DNA of 64,000 bases from Acanthosepion esculentum (GCA_964036315.1 OZ038478.1:148874683-148938682); one strand, 5' to 3'; counted from the first letter of the stretch, positions 1 to 12,867 are shown. The notes: generated from the letters alone by a model not told the origin. Numbers and translations are program-made.

Positions 1-66
<66 letters not shown>
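1..66. repeat. (TA)n microsatellite
   Basis: Pure alternating TA runs from the window edge, so the tract probably continues outside. Confidence 0.95.
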
Positions 67-69
<3 letters not shown>

Positions 70-133
70 CACATACATATATAAATTTGTATGTATATAC
101 ACATGTACATCTAAATGAATATACATATCTAAA

Positions 134-983
<850 letters not shown>

Positions 984-985
984 AC

Positions 986-1017
<32 letters not shown>

Positions 1018-1018
1018 A
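984..1018. repeat. (TA)n microsatellite
   Basis: The TA run directly abuts the hammerhead-bearing repeat that follows. Confidence 0.9.
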
Positions 1019-1062
1019 TCTCATCTGACGATTGCACTAGCATGAAACAGACTGTCGCCTCT
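1016..1062 (+). ncRNA. Hammerhead ribozyme, H1 copy 1 (core intact, stem I weak)
   Basis: CTGACGA at 1025-1031 is followed by a short hairpin (TGC/GCA, 1033-1042), GAAA at 1044-1047, a 3-bp stem III (ACA/TGT, loop GAC) and the cleavage triplet GTC at 1054-1056. These are all the conserved core nucleotides of a hammerhead. The flanks that should form stem I pair poorly here, unlike the copy at 61.75 kb, so activity is doubtful. Confidence 0.55.
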
Positions 1063-1162
1063 AAGTGTTGACATCTATGTTCACTTTTATATTTACACAC
1101 GCTCTATCTCTGATATTGAGCACTTTATCCCATAAATATAGCACACTTTAAGATTATATTTC

Positions 1163-1168
<6 letters not shown>
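1017..1168 (+). repeat. Hammerhead-bearing dispersed repeat, family H1, copy 1
   Basis: About 150 bp that recur at 61,607-61,813 (fuller, palindromic copy) and 45,844-45,917 (partial copy). This copy is the reverse complement of the common part of the other two. The conserved part includes GCTCTATCTCTGATATTGAG and a segment ending in CTTCAT. It is bounded on both sides by (TA)n and has no coding potential. It may be a Penelope LTR-like end or a retrozyme-like element; the sequence does not decide. Confidence 0.7.

Positions 1169-1220
<52 letters not shown>
1168..1220. repeat. (TA)n microsatellite
   Basis: TA run between the H1 repeat and the terminus of a Penelope-like element. Confidence 0.95.
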
Positions 1221-1899
<679 letters not shown>

Positions 1900-1971
1900 T
1901 GTAGGTATGGGTATGATTCAAAATATACATACACGAACTATACTTGTAGGTGCGTATAAATTTTTTTCATA

Positions 1972-2376
1972 AACATGAAATCTCCACGGGTATTCTTAAA
2001 TGCCTATAATTTATAACAGAAGCTATGCCTATAATTTATAACAGAAGTTTATACCAACGGCTTCCCATACTTAATACTTCGTGTTTTCGGCTTCCGCGTC
2101 TCGTATACACGGATTTGTCGTTGCTTTGAAATTTTTTATTCAGCAAGGGCGGACTACCATTGTCGTTTCGTCTGTTTGATGTTTGGTATATTGAAATTGT
2201 CTTCTTTGATAATGGCTTATATAAGCCGAAAGCTTAGATTGGATTTAAACATGTATCAGTATGGTGTTTTCCTTTCGTAATTTAATGATAATGTGTTTAA
2301 GCTTATCTAACAATATGAAAGGAACTTACGTAAAATAAATAGACAAAACTTGTATATATTATTTAATTAAACATGC

Positions 2377-2384
<8 letters not shown>
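1972..2384 (+). mobile_element. Penelope-like element 3' end, subfamily 1 (copy B)
   Basis: Homologous to 20,725-21,157. It starts with the last codons of the GIY-YIG ORF (ending ILKCL, stop) and continues through the 3' LTR-like region with the block GATAATGGCTTATATAAGCC followed by GAAA. A 27-bp unit (ATGCCTATAATTTATAACAG plus about 7 nt) is duplicated in tandem at 2000-2050. It ends at a (TA)n tract, as copies C and D do. No RT or nuclease coding remains beyond the final codons. Confidence 0.75.

Positions 2385-2419
<35 letters not shown>
2382..2419. repeat. (TA)n microsatellite
   Basis: TA run at the terminus of PLE copy B. Confidence 0.9.
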
Positions 2420-2425
<6 letters not shown>

Positions 2426-5400
2426 TATTAATATGTAAGATAAAAATGTATATACACGTACAAATACTTTCATAAGTTGTTATAAATAGAGTGTTCAGTG
2501 TTACAAACCACGTTTAAGTATATCTATTTTTTAAATATATATGATATTTAACGACGTTAACACTACTCATAATTTCATGCAGTTAATGTAGGTACCTCTA
2601 AGCTATCGCTAAAAAAATGGCATAAGCATGATTAAAAAGACGCCAAACTTGACGAAAACAAAATTTTATCTTTTAAATGCTTATATTATGTAGAAGAGGA
2701 AAGAACAAAGTTTTTTTTCATTATTTTTTTAAATTTTGTCCTTCTTTTTAGAATATTCTAAATTTTGATTAAAAAACTTTGTTTATCTTTGTATCACGGT
2801 CACCAGTGAAATAACATATACAATTTTGTATCACTTTTTTTTTGTATGACACACATTATTTTTGGAAATCTTGCAAAAATGAAAATAATTGTCGGATCTT
2901 AATGAAACTTTCAGAAAGTATTCACAGATGATCGAAATTATTATAAATATGTTTTTTTTTATTATAGTCATGGCAGAAATATTTTTTCTATATTTATTAT
3001 TCCCCCACCATAACTAATTTTATGAAAACTCTAGAAATTCGCTCGCATCGGGTTTAGTTATTACAATAGTTAAAAGCACAAGGCTTTGAAGAATGCAAAT
3101 CACGTTTTTTTTTTTGTAATTACTCCACACGTACTTGAAAAATAGCTTTGAACTGTAATATACAAAACTCAATAAAACAAATATATTATTTAATTTCAAA
3201 TGCTTTTATTTGCTTTTAGTTGTTTGTATTAATATGGACAATATTTTCTGAAAGCAAAAAATTTTTCCGATGAATAATAAATTTTTTATTCAGTTATTTC
3301 TTAATTATTTAACTATAATACATTTTTTACATTAAGTTGGTAAAATATTTTAAAATTACTTACAAGCCGCGTCGGGTTTTCTAAGTGTCCTTATGATATA
3401 GATTTTGTTTTAGTGCTTTATAAATTGTATCGTTTTGACTACTCCGAACTCCACACGTACAAAAAATGTAATTTTGTCTTAAAAAAAAAAGTTAAAACGG
3501 TTGTTATTAAAATGTATGAGAGGTAACAAAAGTATAAAAGGTCACGTAACTTGAGTTTAAATGGCGTTAAAAATTCTTAGCGAGACAAATGTTGTGCATT
3601 TTGAATTAGCGTTTTTTACTCATTACAAAAATTTGAACATCATCCTAAGCCATTTTCACCATCAACATTACTACATTTTTAAAAATACCATTTATTTCAT
3701 TTATCATTTTACATATTTCATTGCAATTTCAATTTTTTGAAGTTGTTTTACAGCTTTCACTTTTTTTCTTTCAGTGAGCCGTCTGTCAATTTTTCAATTA
3801 CGATTCATTTTCATACTGTACCATTTGATTTATTTTTAATTTTTTTATATAGCTACTTTTTCAATATATTTCTTGAATTTGTGAAATTCTTTTTATAGAT
3901 TTTTTAATTCATGTATATTTTTTTTGTTATGAAATAAGAAAGATAACATATCCAACCGAGCACTGAAATTTGGCGCACTCAGATATTTTTCGACAATTTT
4001 TTTCTTTTTTTTTTTTCGTTTTTATATTTTTTGATTTAGTTTTAATAGTCTTCATTGAGATTTTAATTCATTTCATTTACATATTTTTCATATAAATAAG
4101 AAAAAGAAAAGAAAATTACCTAGCAATAGCTGATATTATTTAATTTTTGTCATCATCATTTATTTATCAAAATACTATATAAATTTACGATTTTTTTTTT
4201 TTGCTCCTTATTAGTTTGTTTCATTTCTAGACATAAAGAACAACATATAACTATCTCGGTGATCATTGTGAATTCAAACAAACTATCCAGTATTGCCTCC
4301 GAGTCCTTGGTCAATTCTGTCTGCAGCTCATAAAAATTCATTGTCATCACCCTGCTCAAAATGTGTTAAAAAACAAAAATACATCAAGCCATTTCTCAAA
4401 CTTAAATTATAAAAAGAAAAAAAGAAAAAAATGTGTTTTTTTACAAGGTGGTGACAACTTGTTATTGTTGGCTGGCTTGCCCTTGACCCAGCAATGTCGA
4501 AGTCATTTTTTTTGGCTCAATTTCAACACTGTTTTCCACAATGCTGATTTCAAATAAAAAACATGCAAAAAAAATAAAATGGTTTCTAATGTTCAGATAT
4601 AGTAATTTTAACTATTTTTTTTCATATTTTATGCCCAGAAAAAAAATTTTATAATCATTTTCATTTCACCAACCAATTTCACTCAGAAATGAAAGAGCAT
4701 TCTTTGCTTTCAGGAAATACTTAGTTTCATGGGGTGCAGATCAAAAGTTTCCTTGATATTTTGTTCAGATGATGACATAAGTTATTTTTCAATATTTATT
4801 TCATGGCAAATAGGCTGCAGAGTGTAACAAAATAACTATTGCTATGTTTGTGATGATTTTTACTTAGGATAGAAATGTTTTATCAAGCATATATGTATTG
4901 AATTTAGGAGGCTACAGCTACGTGACGTTATTTACGTCCTTCCGTATGATCATTCGGATCTCACGTTAGCTGACGATATGTGATGACAACACATCACTCA
5001 TTGCCTGTCAATAGCGAAAGATGTTAAGATCGCCTCCCTTTATTTTAAACCACTTTTTTTTTCGAAGAAAGTAAGTAAAAGTTTCCTTAGAAATATATTA
5101 AATAATCTTTAAATTAGATAATTTTCGTTAAAAAACTTTTGAACAACCTATAATTTATTTTTAAAAGAAATTTAAACTCGGATTTTAACTTAGTTTAAAT
5201 TTTTTTTTTAAATATGGCTGATATCGATTTTCTTTCGATAATTTTGCTGAAAAAAAAAACAAGATTTTAAACTAACATTTCGGACATGCTAAGAATGAGT
5301 AAAAAAATTTTAAAATACTCAAAAAATACTTCGGTATTTCTTCTTAATAATGATATATATACTTAAGCAGATAAAAAATTTTTCCCTCAAATTTAAGGCC

Positions 5401-5640
5401 TTTCTTGTCAAGCTATACTGTTTTTGTTTACATTTCGTGTAGATACCTAAGTTAATGCAATATTCAGGCGTCGATTCTGTCGCGTTCTCGTGATAGGGAT
5501 ACAAAATAGGTTGTATTAAGTTGTCAGAGAAAAGCGATAATAACAACAAACATTTCAATATGAGCTCTGGTAAAAAACATACTACGATAACAGCAAAAAT
5601 TGCAATATGAGCACTAGTTAAAAATGATGCTGAAGTCATT
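2420..5640. other. Gene-less AT-rich stretch
   Basis: Very AT-rich, with many T and A homopolymers and no recognisable coding region, RNA gene or inverted repeat. Around 2880-3130 the sequence reads like a decayed dispersed repeat, but there is no second copy in the window. A short hairpin near 4978-5005 (GTGATG/CATCAC) follows a CTGACGA but lacks GAAA. Confidence 0.5.
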
Positions 5641-5825
5641 AGGTTTATAATACCCAGAAATTCATATACAGACGTCCCCAAGGAGACATGGAAAAAGGCG
5701 TTAGTTAAATCCTGTGAAAAAGGCGTTAATTAATTCCTGTGACAAGACCCAAAGAATGTGAGTTCAATACCCGGTCAAGTGGAAAACTTTCATAACCGGC
5801 GAAATAAAGGGCTCAGTTCGATATT

Positions 5826-5885
5826 CCAACCACCTGAAGAAGGCCGGGGCGTACAACGGCCGAAACGTTGTAATAAATATGTCGA
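5826..5885 (+). ncRNA. Hammerhead-like motif (weak)
   Basis: CTGAAGA at 5834-5840, a 5-bp stem II (GGCCG/CGGCC) with one unpaired A before it, then GAAA at 5862-5865 and a GTC at 5881-5883. Stem III pairs only over about 4 bp and stem I is not convincing. It resembles hammerhead-type motifs known from Penelope-like and other retroelements, but may be inactive or a coincidence. It lies just upstream of a CR1-like RT remnant. Confidence 0.3.
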
Positions 5886-5984
5886 CAAAGATGTAAGTAA
5901 TGAACATTCTCCTTTTTTGTCGGCTCTGCTTTAGTGAGCTGAAAAACAGCAAATCCTCAATACCCCCTCTATTCAATTACTTTG

Positions 5985-6830
5985 AATTTCTAAAATCTAC
6001 AGCAGATAAGGTTGAATGTTTGGCACGTAAATTTTCTCCCAACTCGAAAGTCGTCTCATCTGGAGTGGCCACACATGACTTCCCCCTTGAACTAATGTTA
6101 TACGAAGTGATATGTACATAACCCCGTCGATGGCATAACTCTGGCGATGATCATTTCCAAATAAGACTCTCACAAGGCAAGTGGAGATGAGCGGATACCA
6201 ATCGCCATCCTAAAGAAATGTGCTCCCCTGGCTGGCTCCATTTCTCACAACACCCTGCTTTCCAGCTTGAAAGTTCTCTTCTGTCGTCCCTGCATTTAAG
6301 AACTCAGGAAAACATTCGGACACTTTTAACTATCATCCCGTTAGTAACTGGCCGATTTTCGGCACAGATTTCGAGGCCTTAACCAACGCCGAATTCGTTA
6401 ATTATCTTACCTAACACGATATGCTCTCTGGCAAATAATACGGATTCTGTTTCGCCCGGTCTACCGCTGACGTGAATACAGCCATAACTGATTATATATA
6501 CCAAGCTCTCGGTGATAATGGCGAAGCTTGAGCAGTGGCTTTAGATATCTCTAAGACGTTTGACAAGGTTTGACATGCTGGTTTGCAACGTAGGCTTCAG
6601 GGTTACAGCGTTACAGGTGTTATCTTTATTTAATCTAATCATTCCTATCTAAACCGGGAATGAAGCTAGTACTGAACGGGCGCTCTTACAGTTTCTTTCA
6701 TATTAACATGGGTATTGCACAAGGATCCATCCTGTGTCCTGTTTTCTGATATCACAGTTCCCAAGTAGGCATCTATTCAGACGATACTACCATTTACTCC
6801 TGCCTCAATAGTAAGCCCTTGATAATTGCT
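5985..6830 (+). pseudogene. CR1/Jockey-type non-LTR reverse transcriptase remnant
   Basis: Frames broken by many stops and shifts can be joined into one RT. Seen in order: a region typical of the linker before the fingers (STADKVECLARKFSPNS, about 5995), KNSG followed by a degenerate RPxS-like stretch (about 6310), a palm motif A reading ALDISKTFDKV (about 6540), and the catalytic box YSDDTTIYSCL (about 6775), which keeps both aspartates. The endonuclease domain and most of the thumb are missing. A second, deleted copy of the same kind lies at 36,350-37,187 on the minus strand and shares the STADKVECLARKFS-like start. The 3' side runs into a CA/TA microsatellite. Confidence 0.8.
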
Positions 6831-6845
6831 ACACACTTGCAAAGA

Positions 6846-6848
<3 letters not shown>

Positions 6849-6902
<54 letters not shown>

Positions 6903-6941
6903 GTGTGTGTGTATTTATATACATATATATATGTGTGTGTG

Positions 6942-6997
<56 letters not shown>
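6849..6997. repeat. (CA)n/(TA)n/(TG)n compound microsatellite
   Basis: CA, TA and TG runs in succession; His/Thr and Tyr/Ile open frames here are artefacts. Confidence 0.95.
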
Positions 6998-6998
<1 letters not shown>

Positions 6999-7099
6999 TA
7001 AATATACGCTCTTAAATAGGCACCGGAGGGAGTTGTCAGAGATACAAATTGACTTTGTTCATCAGGAATTTCAACATCGTAGACCCCATCACCATATCG

Positions 7100-7215
7100 A
7101 TCAAATCTGGTGAGATCAATCCTTGATTCCCCCTCGCAATCAGACGCTAGTTGAGAATGGCATTTTTAATAATTTGGAAAAATAATAGACCACGTTTTCA
7201 GCGCAGCCGATTGGA
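7100..7215. repeat. Short dispersed repeat, copy 1 (pair with 11,165)
   Basis: About 100 bp share GATCAAT, CGCAATCA[G/A]ACGCTAGT and AGACCACGTTTTC[A/T]GCGCA with 11,165-11,260, in the same order and orientation. No coding meaning is seen. Confidence 0.6.
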
Positions 7216-7860
7216 TGTTTTTAACAACCAATCCACTGCGCGAACTGACTTTTAAATGGTCCACGGTGGGAATGGATTATTTTCTTTCTTTTTTGTTTCA
7301 ATGGATAGCAGCTTCAGTGGATAAATGAGGATGTAATTTAACGTTCTAAAACTTAAACCTCTATGTGTTTTCCCCAAAGTCTTTTGGTGTCTTACTATAA
7401 AAATATGCAGATTTGATTTGTTAATTTCCACTATAAAATTCTATAACTTAAAACTAATTCTAAACATTATATCATTTGTATGAGTGCTCAAGTCTGCTAT
7501 TAGTATGTAGGTGGGGAGAGGAAAAATAGTCACCCTACTACACATTTTTATAAATGTCTCTTAAACTGATTCTTAACATTATGACAGGTCATTTAACATT
7601 TTAAAAGAAGTATTCTCAAGTTTTCAAATAAGTATTTAATTCTCCATAAACAGGCCTTGTCTTCTTAACTATACACAAATAATACAAAGGATAAAATACA
7701 CAGCAATGTTCATTAATATAGACTAACTGAATAATCTATTTACAAATTATGAATTCGGTTAAAATACAATAAACTACGAAATACTCGAGTAAATAGGTTA
7801 GATTACCAAAGGAATAGGAAAAGATATACCTTAAAATTTATTTAATGCTTATAACCGTTA
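7216..7860. other. Gene-less AT-rich stretch
   Basis: No gene, RNA or repeat is recognised. Confidence 0.5.
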
Positions 7861-7861
7861 A

Positions 7862-7909
7862 AATAATAACAATAACAATAACAACAACAACAATAACAAT
7901 AACAATAAC

Positions 7910-7947
<38 letters not shown>
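7862..7947. repeat. (AAC/AAT)n microsatellite
   Basis: A trinucleotide tract immediately 5' of the REL-endonuclease fragment. The same kind of tail, shorter, follows that fragment's 3' end, so this could be the 3' tail of an older upstream copy. Confidence 0.85.
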
Positions 7948-7948
<1 letters not shown>

Positions 7949-8895
7949 GCAGAGTACACCGGGAGAATCTGCAAAATACTTAAAAAGACAAATGCAATCG
8001 ACCAGATACAAAAACAATGGCAAGATAAACCGCTTCATGGCCAATACTCTGCCCGTACCAAACAAGATGATGTAGACAAAACCCGTACCCATCAGTGGCT
8101 ACGTAGTGCATGGTTGAAAGGTGAAACTGAAGGTTTCATCCTTGCTGCACAGCACCAATGCTTGTTAACTAGGAATTATCAAGCACATATACTAAAATAG
8201 TGTTAGCCCAAAATGCAGATTCTGTGATAAATATCCAGAAACCATTGATCATCTTGTATCAGGTTGCACGATATTGGCACCCATTGAGTATAAAACCAGG
8301 CATGACAGATTGGGCCAATATCTGCACTGGAAAATTTGAAACTTCTACGGGAAGGAAACTGAAAGAAACTGGTATGAACATCACACAGACCCGGTTACGG
8401 AGATAGGGCCTGTTACAATTATATGGGACTAAACAGTACACACTGACAGAACAATCAAAGCCAACCGCCCAGACATTGTTATTAAAGACCACAAACAAAA
8501 TAAGTGCCTCCTTATTGATATGGCAGTCCCTGCAGATTGCAATGTATATTTGAATATATTCAAAAAGTTATCAAAATACAAGGACTCGAAATAGAAATCT
8601 CAAAAATATGGCACATGGCAACATCAACAATCCCTGTTGTAGTTGGAGCCCTAGCATTTTTTGAAAAAGATTCCAGTAGACTAATTGAAGCGATTCCTGG
8701 AAGTCCATACCTCAAAGAGATACAAAAAATTGTTCTCACATTTACAGCCCACACATTACGAAGGGCTATATCTATGTAATTTTTTTTGTCATTGAAATGT
8801 GTCATGATACCATTTCAAACCTTAGGTCCCTGGGCTGGACCCGGAAAAAAATTTATAAACTTCAGATATCAAAGTAAATAAAAATAATAATAATG
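7948..8895 (+). pseudogene. R2/R4/NeSL-type retrotransposon, 3' part with REL endonuclease
   Basis: Joined frames give the C-terminus of a site-specific non-LTR retrotransposon. WLRSAWLKGETEGFILAAQ (about 8095) leads to a CCHC zinc knuckle CRFCDKYPETIDHLVSGC (about 8211-8264), then RPDIVIKDHKQNK followed by a LLIDMAVP strand (about 8467-8535). PD-X14-D is the restriction-enzyme-like nuclease signature of this group. The tail IPVVVGALAF...EIQK...AHTLRRA ends at a stop at 8777. The 3' UTR contains a GGTCC/GGACC hairpin near 8830 and ends in a short AAT tail at about 8880. The RT is absent: the copy is 5'-truncated at an AAC/AAT tract. Several frameshifts make it non-functional. Confidence 0.85.
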
Positions 8896-9049
8896 ACTAA
8901 ATACGAATGAAAAACAAAACATCTTATGATATATATCGTGCTCAAAACCGATGAAAAAAAAATAAATTAAAACAAAACAAGAAAAATTATAAAGGCATAC
9001 CAACGATATAAAACAACAATCTAAAAAATAGACTAACTATATGAGCTAT

Positions 9050-9300
9050 ATACGATGGAGTAAGGGGTAACGGCTTGTATTTAGAATTCGGAGAGCCGAG
9101 TTCGAATTCCGGAGGGAAACCCTAGTCAAACTTTTCGGTAGACTTAACCATCTCCGTTATCTTTTCCCATTGTTCTATGTGAAAAGTCTTGAATTCATAG
9201 ATGTACAGTGGCCATAGTATTTAGGGAAGAAAGACACCTGATGCTTTAAGGCGGCCAGCTAAGTCGAACATTTTAATTTACTTTAATCATATTTTTAGTT
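9050..9300 (+). repeat. Possible tRNA-derived SINE
   Basis: GTAACGGCTTG at about 9068 resembles a degenerate A box, and GAGTTCGAATTCC at about 9096 resembles a pol III B box. The 3' part contains TTAAGGCGGCCAGCTAAGTC near 9250, which I recall as similar to the core of cephalopod SINEs. It is too degenerate to be a real tRNA gene, and no second copy is in the window. Confidence 0.4.
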
Positions 9301-9339
9301 TATTTTTGTTTCCTGGATTGTTGTTGCGTCTTTTAGAGA

Positions 9340-11165
9340 GTGATCTATGCATTTTCCAAGGTTCTTTATGGAATTTTCTTTAATTGTTTGCATTTTTCCC
9401 AGGAAAGTCTAAAGCGCTCCTTGTCCAATATTTGGCCTTTTCTTAAAACGTGCGACTCCGATTTCGAGGGGTTTAAACTCATTTGGGTCAAAGTGATGCG
9501 TTTTTCAATCCCCTTTAGGAGCCATCTCGCACCATTATCAGACGTAGTTGTTATCGTCACGTCATTCATGTGGGCTATTATCAGAGGTTGTCTTAGTCCA
9601 GATCTAGTGACCAGCTCTTTGCATTCTGTTTCTGTGGTTTTGATTAGTATATCCATGGCTAAGCAAAAAAGGGTCGCTGAGATTGTCCACCCCATTACGA
9701 TGCTTATTTTCTGATAGAGTACTCATTTGGTACTTGTTTGAATAATCAGAAATTACTTGGTGATTTTATTAAGGATATGATGGCGTTGGAGAGCTTCTTC
9801 CACTAGTATATGTGGAATTGATCCATAGGCATTTTTAAGATCCAGCCACAAGACTGCTATTTGCCTTGGCTTCTTTTAACATCTGCGAGACGACCCCTAT
9901 GTGTTCCATACACACTGGTATTTCTGGCACTCCTCTTGTTTGTACAGAGGTATCAATGTACGCATTTTTAAGAAGGAACTCTGACAAGCGTCAGTTGAAG
10001 TTGCTAAGAAATATTTTGCCTTCCGTGTTCAACAGAGTCATGCATCTGAATTGATTTATCCTTTTGTCTCCGTCCTCTTTAGGGATCCAAACACCTTCGG
10101 AGTATATCCATTGCTCTGTTATTTTCCCTCTCCTCCAAATTACTTTTAATAACTTCTATAAAATTCGAAATTTTGGACAACGTTTATAAACGATGTAAGG
10201 CACTCCATTTGGATCTGGTGTAGAGGCCGATCTGGCTGCTTCAATGACTGCATTTATTTCTATCCAAGTTGGTTCTCTCAAGTCGAAAGGCATTGATGGT
10301 ACATTATTTTTTATCAAGGATGTATTTTCTACAAGTTCCAGTTGTCTGTTTGGATCATTTATACGTTCTTGGCGAAATGCATGTATTTCAATAGGGATAC
10401 TCTCCATGTGACCACATCGATGTTCCCTAAACAGATTTTTTGTAAAGGCCATCCATTTTTTCGACCTTTCCCTCCTCCGTCATATATGTTATTCTTTTCT
10501 ACGAAAAGGCTTCATTTTTTTAATGAATTACGTCTGTTTTTCTTCAAGTTTCCCTATTTCACATTGTTTTCGAAGGGATTTTTACGACGACTTAAATTGT
10601 TTAATATTTTATTCCTTCTTATTTTCTTTGCTAATAATCTTTTCTTCCGCTCCTTGTATACGAATTTTCCCGTTGCACATCTAGTAATGATTTTGGACAT
10701 TTTATTAGCTTTTGCACCAAACCTCTCGATGTTGTATCAAGGATCTCGCCGATGTCCACGTCAGATTCGTGCCAAGCGTGTTTGTCATTGGTTGAGGGCC
10801 ATTTAATCTTCCTTCGAAATGGGTATCAGGCTCCGCTTGAGCATCTGCTTGGAGAGACTGGACACTGTGTTGGTCATCAAAGCCCTGTACCGACTGCGTT
10901 TCACCAGGATAAACTGTTGCGCGCTGCTGTTGGTTCAATTGCACATGACACTTTCTTTTGGACTGATGGATTTTTAGACTGCGCATATGCTTGCACCTCT
11001 TTCCACATGGACATTTCAGTCTTGTTGTCCCTAAATTAAATCCGTATCATGGTTCGTTTCCGTCTCGTCCATCCCAGTAAATATCTCATGCTGCTCCACT
11101 GGGATACCCTGGGAGTATTTATTCGTATGTGTTTCTGTAGGGTTTATTGGTAAGCTTAAGTCGGG
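9340..11165 (-). pseudogene. R2/R4/NeSL-type retrotransposon, 5' part: C2H2 finger and reverse transcriptase
   Basis: Read on the minus strand. A C2H2-like finger (CPCGKRCKHMRSLKIHQSK, about 11,020-10,965) comes first, then a linker. Next is an RT N-terminus with FDLREPTWIEINAVIEAARS and GVPYIVYKRCP (about 10,290-10,170). Frame-shifted middle motifs include GVWIPKEDGDK and SVQTRGVPEIPVCMEH. Last is MGWTISATLFCLAMDILIK with a catalytic box reading MNDVTITT (9695-9550), where the first aspartate of the usual DD pair is Asn. The zinc-knuckle and REL nuclease that should follow are missing here, but a piece of that type lies 450 bp away in the opposite orientation (7,948-8,895). The two may be separate copies or one element rearranged by inversion. 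Confidence 0.85.
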
Positions 11166-11260
11166 TTGGTAGATCAATTCCCCACGCAATCAAACGCTAG
11201 TAGAGACTCTGGCCTTTTTTATAAATTGGACGAAAACAGACCACGTTTTCTGCGCATAAC
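11165..11260. repeat. Short dispersed repeat, copy 2 (pair with 7,100)
   Basis: Same-orientation match to 7,100-7,215, lying just outside the 5' end of the RT remnant. Confidence 0.6.
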
Positions 11261-11367
11261 TATTATGGCTAATAATGCAAGACTCTTCGGTAAATCGATT
11301 CGAGTTCTCTCAGTCACTGTGTGGTTATCTAAAAATAAATACGCTTAAATTCACCTTCATCCCTGCC

Positions 11368-11501
11368 GTGCGCCAACGGCTTAGTGGTAGTATCCCCGGC
11401 TGACTAATTCAGTCTTGTTCGATCCTAGCTAGAGGCAACCGGACGTCTAGTCACACTGATGAGCTGTGATACAGCGAAACAGTATGTCTGTGGATGACAA
11501 T
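11368..11501 (+). repeat. tRNA-derived SINE carrying a hammerhead ribozyme
   Basis: The first 60 bp look like a tRNA gene head: A box GGCTTAGTGG (11,378-11,387) and B box GTTCGATCC (11,417-11,425), 30 bp apart, which would give an internal RNA polymerase III promoter. Next comes ACCGGACGTCTAGTCACA and a complete hammerhead ribozyme. The element ends against a TA-rich microsatellite. The order pol III promoter then hammerhead is that of the Schistosoma Sm-alpha SINE-like family; relation to that family is inference. The phrase GACGTCTAGT also occurs in the repeats at 56.1 and 57.9 kb. Confidence 0.7.
11447..11497 (+). ncRNA. Hammerhead ribozyme in SINE (complete core and stems)
   Basis: CTGATGA at 11,456-11,462; stem II GCTGT/ACAGC with a 3-nt loop (11,463-11,475); GAAA at 11,476-11,479; stem III ACA/TGT with loop GTA; cleavage triplet GTC ending at 11,488. 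Stem I pairs CACA (11,452-11,455) with TGTG (11,489-11,492) and continues with wobble and mismatched pairs. All conserved positions are present, so this is one of the best ribozyme candidates in the window. Confidence 0.8.
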
Positions 11502-11614
11502 ACATATATATAAATTTATATATATACACACACATATACATTTATATATATACATACACATATACATTTATATATATATATATACACACACACACATACA
11601 TTTATATATATATA
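11502..11614. repeat. TA-rich microsatellite with CACACA blocks
   Basis: Imperfect repeats of a TATACATTTATATATA type unit mixed with CA runs, following the SINE. Confidence 0.85.
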
Positions 11615-11885
11615 AGCTATGAGTAAATAGCAGGACAGACTGGGTTGTATAGTCTTGGATGGCAACTGTTCTAGAAGGAAACTCTGAATTCAAAATCTGC
11701 GGATGGTCGTTTGGGGACGTATTGCACGTGGTGCTTCAGACCTTTCTATTCGAGTCTTCAATAAGTGTGGTTGGCTCTGCTCAAAGCCTTCACCACTCTA
11801 GTCAAATCATATGTGCAGGTGTCTGGCTGTCATTTCTTGGAACTGATCTGCTTGGATTTCATACGTCATAAAACGACAGGAGAGT

Positions 11886-11890
<5 letters not shown>
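11615..11890. other. Gene-less stretch
   Basis: Short open frames are present but no domain is recognised. Confidence 0.4.
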
Positions 11891-12651
<761 letters not shown>

Positions 12652-12805
12652 TCTCTCTCTTTCTCTCTCTCTCTCTCATATATATACAATACATATATAT
12701 AATATATATAAAAATAATATATGTATATATATGTAATATATATAAAAATTATATATATATATATTATTAAAAATAATATATGTATATATATATATAATAT
12801 ATATA

Positions 12806-12867
<62 letters not shown>
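12652..12867. repeat. (CT)n then TA-rich microsatellite
   Basis: A CT run about 30 bp long passes into TA repeats with ATATAAAAATAAT units, ending in pure TA. Confidence 0.93.

Noticed and set aside
4970..5030. CTGACGA followed by a GTGATG/CATCAC hairpin
   Set aside because: No GAAA after the hairpin and no stem III, so not a hammerhead.
5764..5976. 70-codon minus-strand open frame opposite the hammerhead-like motif
   Set aside because: Antisense to a repeat; no domain.
8259..8498. 79-codon minus-strand frame
   Set aside because: Shadow of the plus-strand REL-endonuclease remnant.
9055..9115. A true tRNA gene
   Set aside because: A and B boxes are degenerate and a cloverleaf cannot be folded; treated as SINE-like instead.
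9340..9714. 124-codon plus-strand frame
   Set aside because: Antisense shadow of the reverse transcriptase on the minus strand.
10342..10806. 154-codon plus-strand frame, the longest non-repeat frame on that strand there
   Set aside because: It is antisense to recognisable RT and linker motifs and has no domain of its own.
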